Source of the DNA: an uncultured Paracoccaceae bacterium
GTDB lineage: Bacteria > Pseudomonadota > Alphaproteobacteria > Rhodobacterales > Rhodobacteraceae
Reading direction: 5' to 3'
Assembly (NCBI GenBank): GCA_947501355.1
Contig: CANMVA010000001.1
Coordinates: 2,069,492 to 2,133,491, forward strand
DNA: 64,000 bases
This document shows positions 58,134 through 64,000 of this stretch, piece by piece. The position numbers and the translations under genes were made by a program. The notes under the pieces were generated by a model, which made no database searches, was not told where the DNA came from, and was given only the letters and a program-made list of their open reading frames with translations. Position 1 is the stretch's first letter; each line of letters begins with the position of its first letter.

Positions 58134-58568
58134 TCAGTTGCCCATAATCATCCCGGTAAGGGCTTCTTTTTCCATGGAAAGCTCGCTGAGACGGGCTTTG
58201 ACCACGTCGCCCAGCGTAATCAGACCGACCATTTCACCGTTTTCCATCACCGGCATATGGCGAAAGCGCCCTTCGGTCATGCGCGCCAGCACGTCATCGG
58301 CGCGTTCGGATCGTTCGCAGGTCTGCACCTTCTTGGTCATCATGTCATCGACCTTGTCGTTCAGGCAGGTCGGGCCGCGTTTACCGACTTCGCGCACGAT
58401 ATCGCGCTCGGACAGGATGCCCAGAGGGACCTTGCCATCCTCCGTCACGACCAGAGAGCCGATCCGTTTGCTGGACAAAACGCCCGCGGCGTCGGCAACA
58501 GAGACGCCGGGCTTGATGGTAATCACGTCGTCTGTCGCTTTGGATTTCAGAATGCGTTGAACGGTCAT
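58134..58568 (-). CDS. Tandem CBS-domain protein
   Basis: A 144-residue protein of two CBS domains (VSVADAAGVLSSKRIGSLVVTEDGKVPLGILSERDIV and ERADDVLARMTEGRFRHMPVMENGEMVGLITLGDVV). CBS pairs bind adenosine nucleotides and regulate partners; no partner domain is fused. GGGAGGA precedes the ATG at 58568. Confidence 0.88.
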   Translation of the reverse strand: MTVQRILKSKATDDVITIKPGVSVADAAGVLSSKRIGSLVVTEDGKVPLGILSERDIVREVGKRGPTCLNDKVDDMMTKKVQTCERSERADDVLARMTEGRFRHMPVMENGEMVGLITLGDVVKARLSELSMEKEALTGMIMGN

Positions 58569-58631
58569 AGCGTCCTCCCTAGCTGTCGACCTTGGTATAC
58601 CAACCATTGAGACCCGGAAGGGGCAGCGACG

Positions 58632-59528
58632 TCAAGCCAAGGCCTCCAGACGCGCGACCTCTTGGCGCAAGCCCGCGATCAGGGCGGTGGCAAAGCGGTT
58701 AAGCCGATCAAGTCGCCGGTCATCCGCGTGACGCACCAGGTAGAAGCTGCGGGTCAGGCTGATCTGATCGGTCAGAATACGCGCCACGCCGGGGGCTGCG
58801 GGCAGCGAGAAGTCGTGCACGATGCCCACCCCTGCCCCTTGGCGGATCGCGTTGAGTTGCACCGACACCGAGTTTGACGCCAGCGGCACACGCGGCACGC
58901 CCAGTTCTGACAGATAGTCCAGTTCCTTGTCGAAAATCATATCGGGGATGTAGCCAATGATCCGGTGGTCTTTGAGATCGGCACGGTTCGCGATTGCAGG
59001 CGCCTGGCTGAGGTAGCGCTCGGCCGCGGCCAGATGGAGGTGATACTCCGTGATCTTCTGGACGGTCAGCCGCCCTGCCGTGGGCGGGCTGACGGTCACC
59101 GCCATATCGGCCTCGCGCCGCGACAGATTGAAGACCCGCGGCAAGGCGACGATCTGAATATCAAGCTCTGGATTATCCGCGCCAATGGCTGCGCAAACCT
59201 GTGGCAGCAGGAAATTCGCGACGCCGTCGGGTGCACCGATCCGTATTTGGCCGGCAAGGGTCGCCGTCGTTCCGGTCAGCGCATCCTGCGCGCCTTGCAT
59301 AGCCTGCTCGGCCCGCTCGGCATGGGTTTGCAAGCGCTGGCCTGCATCGGTTAACGCGTATCCCTGCGGGGATTTCGCGAATAAGGGCGTGCCAAAGGTT
59401 TCTTCCAAACGCCCGATCCTGCGCCCCACGGTGGCCGGGTCCACCTGCAGCACCCGCCCCGCGCCAGACAGGCTTTCGCTGCGCGCGACAGCCAAGAACA
59501 CGCGCATATCATTCCAGTTCAGATCCAT
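58632..59528 (-). CDS. LysR family regulator of the valine-degradation locus
   Basis: A 298-residue regulator starting at MDLNWNDMRVFLAVARSESLSGAGRVLQVDPATVGRRIGRLEETFGTPLFAKSPQGYALTDAGQRL. I use the ATG at 59528, the conserved LysR N-terminus; the much longer ORF runs antisense through mmsA and is not credible. The divergent gap to mmsA carries TTGCAA palindromes that may be its binding site. Confidence 0.88.
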   Translation of the reverse strand: MDLNWNDMRVFLAVARSESLSGAGRVLQVDPATVGRRIGRLEETFGTPLFAKSPQGYALTDAGQRLQTHAERAEQAMQGAQDALTGTTATLAGQIRIGAPDGVANFLLPQVCAAIGADNPELDIQIVALPRVFNLSRREADMAVTVSPPTAGRLTVQKITEYHLHLAAAERYLSQAPAIANRADLKDHRIIGYIPDMIFDKELDYLSELGVPRVPLASNSVSVQLNAIRQGAGVGIVHDFSLPAAPGVARILTDQISLTRSFYLVRHADDRRLDRLNRFATALIAGLRQEVARLEALA

Positions 59529-59536
59529 CGCCTGCC

Positions 59537-59552
59537 TTTGCAATTTTGCAAA
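59537..59552. promoter_or_regulatory. TTGCAA palindrome between lysR and mmsA
   Basis: TTTGCAATTTTGCAAAA is a near-perfect inverted repeat of TTGCAA. Further TTTTGC copies lie at 59557 and 59587. It lies just upstream of the LysR start and 75 bases from mmsA, as expected for a LysR operator. Confidence 0.4.
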
Positions 59553-59627
59553 ACACTTTTGCCACCTTTCCCCTTTTCTCAGTGTTTTTGCAATTCTATC
59601 CTGAGCCAAAGCTGGAGGAGCGAGAGA

Positions 59628-61127
59628 ATGCAGGAACTGACCCATTATCTGAACGGTGCCCATGTCAAAGGAACGTCGGGCCGTTTTGCCGATGTCTACA
59701 ACCCCGCCACCGGCGAGGTGCAGGCGAAGGTCCCGCTGGCCTCCGCCGATGAGCTGGCGCAAGCGGTCGCCTATGCCGAAGCCGCGCAACCCGGCTGGGC
59801 GGCAACGAACCCGCAGCGCCGCGCGCGCGTTTTGATGAAATTCGTCGACCTGCTGAACCGCGACATGGACAAGCTGGCCGAGGCGCTGAGCCGCGAGCAT
59901 GGCAAAACCCTGCCCGACGCCGCGGGCGACGTGCAGCGCGGGCTGGAAGTGGTCGAATACTGCATCGGCGCACCGCAGATGTTGAAGGGCGATTTCACCG
60001 ACAGCGCTGGCCCCGGCATCGACATGTATTCCATGCGCCAAGCCCTTGGTGTGACAGCAGGAATCACGCCCTTCAACTTCCCCGCCATGATCCCGATGTG
60101 GATGTTCGCCCCCGCCGTGGCCTGTGGCAACGCGTTCATCCTCAAGCCGTCCGAGCGCGATCCCTCCGTGCCGCTGATGCTGGCGGAACTGATGGAGGAA
60201 GCCGGGCTGCCCAAAGGCATTTTGCAGGTTGTAAACGGCGATAAGGAAGCGGTTGATGCGATCCTTGATCACGATGTGATCCAGTCGATCGGCTTTGTCG
60301 GCTCGACCCCGATTGCTGAATATATCTACGGGCGCGGCTGCTCTAACGGCAAGCGCGTGCAGTGTTTTGGCGGCGCGAAGAACCACATGATCATCATGCC
60401 CGACGCCGATATGGACCAGGCCGCCGACGCGCTGATCGGCGCTGGATACGGTGCGGCGGGCGAGCGCTGCATGGCGATCTCGGTCGCCGTCCCCGTCGGG
60501 GACGAAACCGCTGATCGGCTGATCGAAAAGCTCGTTCCACGGGTCGAGGCATTGAAAGTCGGCCCCTACACGTCTGGCAATGACGTGGATTACGGCCCCG
60601 TCGTGACCGCTGCGGCCAAACAAAACATCCTTGGACTGGTGCAGAGTGGCGTGGATCAGGGTGCCACGCTGGTCGTCGATGGCCGCGACTTCAGCCTGCA
60701 GGGCTATGAAGACGGTTTCTTCGTCGGGCCGCATCTGTTCGACAATGTCACCAAAGACATGGACATCTATACCAAAGAGATCTTTGGCCCCGTCCTGTCA
60801 ACCGTACGCGCGAAAAGCTACGAGGAAGCAATCGGCCTCGCCATGGACCACGAATACGGCAACGGTACTGCGATCTTCACGCGCGACGGCGATGCGGCGC
60901 GCGATTTCGCGAACCGGATCAATGTCGGCATGGTCGGGATCAATGTCCCGATCCCGGTGCCGCTGGCCTATCACACGTTTGGCGGCTGGAAGAAATCCGT
61001 CTTTGGCGATCTGAACCAGCACGGGCCGGATGCGTTCAAGTTCTATACTCGGACCAAAACGGTGACCGCACGGTGGCCGTCGGGCATCAAGGAAGGCGGC
61101 GAATTCTCTATTCCCGTTATGGAGTAG
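59628..61127 (+). CDS. mmsA: Methylmalonate-semialdehyde dehydrogenase (CoA-acylating)
   Basis: Converts methylmalonate or malonate semialdehyde to propionyl- or acetyl-CoA at the end of valine and inositol breakdown. The 499-residue aldehyde dehydrogenase has the MmsA form of the fold (LTHYLNGAHVKGTSGRFADVYNPATGEVQAKV, ITPFNFPAMIPMWMFAPAVACGNAFILKPSE). The catalytic Cys lies in GAAGERCMAISVAVPVG near residue 280, and GMVGINVPIPVPLAYHTFGGWKKS is present. GGAGGAG precedes the ATG at 59628. It works with the acyl-CoA dehydrogenase and hydrolase genes downstream. Confidence 0.94.
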   Translation: MQELTHYLNGAHVKGTSGRFADVYNPATGEVQAKVPLASADELAQAVAYAEAAQPGWAATNPQRRARVLMKFVDLLNRDMDKLAEALSREHGKTLPDAAGDVQRGLEVVEYCIGAPQMLKGDFTDSAGPGIDMYSMRQALGVTAGITPFNFPAMIPMWMFAPAVACGNAFILKPSERDPSVPLMLAELMEEAGLPKGILQVVNGDKEAVDAILDHDVIQSIGFVGSTPIAEYIYGRGCSNGKRVQCFGGAKNHMIIMPDADMDQAADALIGAGYGAAGERCMAISVAVPVGDETADRLIEKLVPRVEALKVGPYTSGNDVDYGPVVTAAAKQNILGLVQSGVDQGATLVVDGRDFSLQGYEDGFFVGPHLFDNVTKDMDIYTKEIFGPVLSTVRAKSYEEAIGLAMDHEYGNGTAIFTRDGDAARDFANRINVGMVGINVPIPVPLAYHTFGGWKKSVFGDLNQHGPDAFKFYTRTKTVTARWPSGIKEGGEFSIPVME

Positions 61128-62085
61128 AATGATCGGTTCGATCCGTAGGGGCGTAGAGCTTGCTTTTCAGGCCGAGCACTCCGCGGATACGGCCATCTGT
61201 CAGGCCTACCTTGTAAACGGCCTTAACCAAAGACCGCCGCCCAGTGAAAGGGCTCGATAGCGCAAGAACAAGCGCCTCCAACAGACGTGGCAGCACGAGT
61301 GACATTACTTTAAGGACTGACTTTTGATGAATCTGCACACCATTGCGCGCCTGATCCCGCGTGCGGCGATAGAAATAGCGCATCGTCAGCCTGTGCAGCG
61401 GAATACGGTCATGCACAATAGCATCGGGCACATAGCCGTTGCGCCCACCTGCGCCACGCACGGCCTTGCTAAACGCGGTGTCAGAACCACCCGTGAAGCG
61501 CAATCCAGTATCAAAGCGCAGGCCTATTTTTCTTGCAAAATCAAGGCGCAGCGCCCAATTGTTCGTATAGGCGTCCAGCGCGTCGTCAGCACCCTGCGCC
61601 ATGATCGCTGTGCGATTACGTCGGTTTTTTTCTGCACGTTCCTGAAGGTAAGCCAGCACCGCCTCTTGCCCGCGATTGACGGTCGGCTCTGCGGCTTCGA
61701 TTTTCAATGGACCGCCGACAAGATCAAGTTCGCGCCCCATCAGCCCGGCCGTAAGCCGGACCAGCCAATCGGCGGCAACCCGTTCGTCGTCATCCACGAA
61801 AGTCAGGACGTCAGCGCCCTGCTCCAATGCCATTTCAAGCACGCGGTTGCGCGCAAACGGGATACCCGGCTCGGGTTCCATTGCGTAATGAACGGGCTCG
61901 GCGACACTATCGGCGAACGCATCGACAACGGACTGCACATTAGGCGTGCTGTCGTTTTCAACAATAATGAAAGTGACCGAAGATTGCGCCGGACGCGCCA
62001 TTGCTTTGTAGGATGCCAGCAGCGTGCGAAGCATCTCGGCGCGGTCTTTGGTGATCACACCAACGGCAATCTTCAGCGTTTCCAT
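61117..62085 (-). CDS. Family 2 glycosyltransferase
   Basis: About 322 residues from the ATG at 62085 (GGAG just upstream); a GTG 9 bases earlier is possible. A GT-A fold is suggested by IAVGVITKDRAEMLRTLLASYKAM, FIIVENDSTPNVQSVV, PGIPFARNRVLEMALEQGADVLTFVDDDERVAADWL (DxD-like DDD), and LDLVGGPLKIEA. The acceptor is unknown. It lies antisense between mmsA and the acyl-CoA dehydrogenase gene and overlaps the mmsA end by 11 bases, so it is likely an insertion into an otherwise continuous catabolic operon. Confidence 0.82.
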   Translation of the reverse strand: METLKIAVGVITKDRAEMLRTLLASYKAMARPAQSSVTFIIVENDSTPNVQSVVDAFADSVAEPVHYAMEPEPGIPFARNRVLEMALEQGADVLTFVDDDERVAADWLVRLTAGLMGRELDLVGGPLKIEAAEPTVNRGQEAVLAYLQERAEKNRRNRTAIMAQGADDALDAYTNNWALRLDFARKIGLRFDTGLRFTGGSDTAFSKAVRGAGGRNGYVPDAIVHDRIPLHRLTMRYFYRRTRDQARNGVQIHQKSVLKVMSLVLPRLLEALVLALSSPFTGRRSLVKAVYKVGLTDGRIRGVLGLKSKLYAPTDRTDHSTP

Positions 62086-62192
62086 GGGCTCCACGGCTTA
62101 CCGCGCCCATTGCAAAAGGCAACCAAAAAGAAGAAATTAAACGGGTGATCAATTATGAAACCTGTTGATCAAGCGTTTTGGGAGGAGCCCAT

Positions 62193-63332
62193 ATGGATTT
62201 CGCATTGAGCGAAGAGCAAACCGCGATCTTCGACATGGCGCACGCTTTCGGGCAGGAGCATATTGCCCCCCATGCGCGGCAGTGGGAGCAGGACGGCACA
62301 ATCCCGAAAGAGCTTTGGCCGAAACTGGCCGAATTGGGCTTCGGCGGGCTTTATGTTTCCGAAGAGAGCGGCGGCGCAGGGTTAACACGTCTTGATGCCA
62401 CGTTAGTCTTTGAGGCGCTGTCGATGGCCTGCCCGTCGGTCGCGGCGTTCCTGTCGATCCACAACATGTGTGCTGCGATGATTGACAGGTTCGGGAGCGA
62501 GACGCTCAAGGCACAGTATCTGCCCAAAGCGATCAACATGGAAACCGTGTTTTCTTACTGCCTGACAGAGCCCGGATCAGGCTCTGACGCAGCAGCGTTG
62601 AAGACACAAGCGACGCGCACCAATGACGGGTTCGAGATGACAGGCACAAAAGCCTTCATCTCGGGTGGCGGCTATTCGGACGCCTATATCGTGATGGTGC
62701 GCACAGGTGAAAACGGGCCGAGAGGCGTCTCTGCGCTGATCATAGAAGACGGGGCTGACGGGCTGTCTTTCGGCGGCTTGGAAGACAAGATGGGCTGGCG
62801 GTCGCAACCTACGCGGCAGGTGCAGCTTGATGCCTGTAAGGTGCATGCAGATCAAATGCTTGGCGTGGAAGGCGATGGTTTCAAATACGCGATGTCGGGG
62901 CTGGATGGCGGGCGCCTGAACATCGCAGCTTGCTCGCTTGGGGCCGCTCAGCAAGCGCTGTCTGCGACGCTGGACTACATGGCGGAGCGCAAGGCGTTCG
63001 GCAAGCCGATTGACCAGTTTCAAGCGCTCCAATTCCGGCTTGCAGATATGGAGATCAATCTTCAGGCAGCCCGCACGTTCCTTCGACAAGCCGCCTGGAA
63101 ATACGACACAGGCGCGCCGGATACGACGCAGTTTTGCGCGATGGCCAAGAAGCTTGTGACCGAGACCGGAAGCGAGGTCGTGGATCATTGTCTGCAATTG
63201 CATGGCGGTTACGGCTATCTGGCCGATTACGGCATCGAAAAACTGGTGCGAGACCTGCGTGTGCATCAGATTTTGGAAGGCACGAACGAGATCATGCGCC
63301 TGATCGTAGCCCGCCAAATGCTAACGAAATGA
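62193..63332 (+). CDS. Acyl-CoA dehydrogenase, probably isobutyryl-CoA dehydrogenase
   Basis: FAD enzyme introducing the first double bond. The 379-residue protein shows MDFALSEEQTAIFDMAHAFGQEHIAPHARQWEQDG, YCLTEPGSGSDAAALKTQA, and the C-terminal catalytic Glu in HQILEGTNEIMRLIVARQM. The match to branched-chain (ACAD8-like) enzymes is supported by its neighbours mmsA and a 3-hydroxyisobutyryl-CoA hydrolase. GGAGGAG lies 6 bases before the ATG. Its stop overlaps the next gene by 4 bases (ATGA). Confidence 0.88.
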   Translation: MDFALSEEQTAIFDMAHAFGQEHIAPHARQWEQDGTIPKELWPKLAELGFGGLYVSEESGGAGLTRLDATLVFEALSMACPSVAAFLSIHNMCAAMIDRFGSETLKAQYLPKAINMETVFSYCLTEPGSGSDAAALKTQATRTNDGFEMTGTKAFISGGGYSDAYIVMVRTGENGPRGVSALIIEDGADGLSFGGLEDKMGWRSQPTRQVQLDACKVHADQMLGVEGDGFKYAMSGLDGGRLNIAACSLGAAQQALSATLDYMAERKAFGKPIDQFQALQFRLADMEINLQAARTFLRQAAWKYDTGAPDTTQFCAMAKKLVTETGSEVVDHCLQLHGGYGYLADYGIEKLVRDLRVHQILEGTNEIMRLIVARQMLTK

Positions 63333-64000
63333 TAAACGATCTTCATGTTCGTAAAGATGGTGCGGTGGGTTGGATCACGCTGAACCGTCCCAAAGCGCTG
63401 AACGCGTTAACCTATGAGATGTGCCTCGAGATCGAAAAGACGCTCGACGGATGGGCCGAGGACCCGTCCGTTTCGATGCTCATCATCGACGCTGTCGGCG
63501 AGAAAGCCTTCTGCGCAGGGGGCGATATTGCTGAAATGTATGCCACTGGAACAGCCGGTGATTTTAGCTATGGGCGTCAATTCTGGCGCGATGAGTATCG
63601 GATGAACGCGAAGCTGTTTCGGTTCCCGAAACCGGTTGTCAGCTTTCTGCAAGGCTTCACAATGGGTGGCGGCGTGGGGGTCGGCTGCCATGCCTCGCAC
63701 CGGATCATATGCGACAGCAGTCAGATCTCGATGCCAGAGGTGGGCATCGGCCTGGTGCCTGATGTGGGCGGTTCGTTAATACTCGCGCGTGCGCCGGGGC
63801 GGCTTGGGGAATATCTTGGCACAACCGCCGCCCGCATGGGTCCAGGGGACGCGATCCTTGCCGGCTTTGCGGATTACTACCTGCCTGAAAATGCTTGGGA
63901 TGGGTTGAAGTCCGAGTTGGCAAAGACCGGCGATTGGACATGTGTCGACGTGATGGCGGGCACTGCTCCTGAGGCGCCACTCGCCAACATGCAACGCGAG
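63329..64000 (+). CDS. 3-hydroxyisobutyryl-CoA hydrolase (HIBYL-CoA hydrolase), 3' end missing
   Basis: The ATG at 63329 overlaps the previous stop, and the frame stays open to base 64000 (224 residues translated by eye). The crotonase-fold sequence begins MINDLHVRKDGAVGWITLNRPKALNALTYEMCLEIEKTL, then EKAFCAGGDIAEMY, FLQGFTMGGGVGVGCHASHRI and MPEVGIGLVPDVGGSLILARAPG. The GGGVG and MPEVGIGLVPDVGGS blocks, with the valine-pathway context, point to HIBCH rather than a simple enoyl-CoA hydratase. The product, 3-hydroxyisobutyrate, would feed an MmsB-type dehydrogenase expected beyond the window. Confidence 0.85.
   Translation, partial: MINDLHVRKDGAVGWITLNRPKALNALTYEMCLEIEKTLDGWAEDPSVSMLIIDAVGEKAFCAGGDIAEMYATGTAGDFSYGRQFWRDEYRMNAKLFRFPKPVVSFLQGFTMGGGVGVGCHASHRIICDSSQISMPEVGIGLVPDVGGSLILARAPGRLGEYLGTTAARMGPGDAILAGFADYYLPENAWDGLKSELAKTGDWTCVDVMAGTAPEAPLANMQRE

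Noticed and set aside
59529-60734. 400-residue N-terminal extension of the LysR protein (start at 60734)
   Set aside because: The extension runs antisense through mmsA, whereas the conserved LysR N-terminus begins at 59528.

Overview
The window is a GC-rich chromosomal segment of a Rhodobacterales (Roseobacter-group-like) alphaproteobacterium. The evidence is gene content and family style: a B12-dependent ribonucleotide reductase (NrdJ), an alphaproteobacterial LexA box (GAAC-N7-GAAC), a TTAA-N7-TTAA CtrA-type box, a fused indolepyruvate ferredoxin oxidoreductase, a 3TM-holin plus GH108 muramidase pair, and trpGDC-moaC-moeA-lexA in one run. No phage, IS, integron, CRISPR or rRNA was found. 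The single tRNA is tRNA-Pro(TGG). The species cannot be named from this sequence.

Layout. 1-8.5 kb: 3' part of malonyl-CoA ligase, a large nested inverted repeat and 62-bp tandem repeats, nrdJ with NrdR-like boxes, two lipoproteins, tRNA-Pro, a DUF192 protein with a double cold-shock protein, and pdxH. 8.6-22 kb: fabI-lysE, then gpt-aminotransferase-ppiD-trpE, two reverse-strand genes, then trpG-trpD-trpC-moaC-moeA and lexA with its own SOS promoter. 22-27 kb: comEC and gltX diverge around a CtrA-type box, followed by gltA. 27-35.6 kb (reverse strand): enoyl-CoA hydratase, ccmH, ccmF, a four-gene lysis cassette, ccmE, argC, murI and an acyltransferase. 35.6-42.5 kb: fused IOR with a divergent LysR gene, an entericidin-like peptide, a possible toxin-antitoxin operon, a candidate small RNA and small membrane proteins. 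42.6-47.1 kb: purL-bolA-orf-grxD, then pentapeptide-repeat, zapA and coiled-coil genes. 47.3-53.7 kb: tkt, DUF808, and two tandem GAPDH genes separated by a 47-codon gene. 53.7-57.3 kb: a cobalamin riboswitch ahead of DUF1636 and an ABC transporter. 57.4-64 kb: small YjiS-like protein, coaD, a CBS protein, and a valine-degradation locus (LysR, mmsA, acyl-CoA dehydrogenase, HIBYL-CoA hydrolase) interrupted by a reverse-strand glycosyltransferase.

How the genes connect. B12 links NrdJ (needs adenosylcobalamin), the riboswitch-controlled uptake operon, and valine breakdown, whose propionyl-CoA product is normally cleared through B12-dependent methylmalonyl-CoA mutase. Gene exchange links comEC (DNA import, with a CtrA-type box) to the holin/muramidase cassette, the pair of functions used on the recipient and donor sides of gene transfer agent biology in Rhodobacter. 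Central carbon genes (gap1, gap2, possibly others) carry near-identical TGTTAGCG-type palindromes typical of a LacI-family regulator. The two GAPDH copies differ at the cofactor-selecting residue (Ala36 versus Asp36), suggesting a division of labour between gluconeogenic and glycolytic directions.

The most novel-looking items are the four-gene lysis cassette lodged inside the cytochrome c maturation genes, the paired GAPDH/operator/small-ORF arrangement, the candidate ncRNA at about 41.4 kb, and the toxin-antitoxin-like operon beside it. All homology calls are from reading the sequence; no database search was run.
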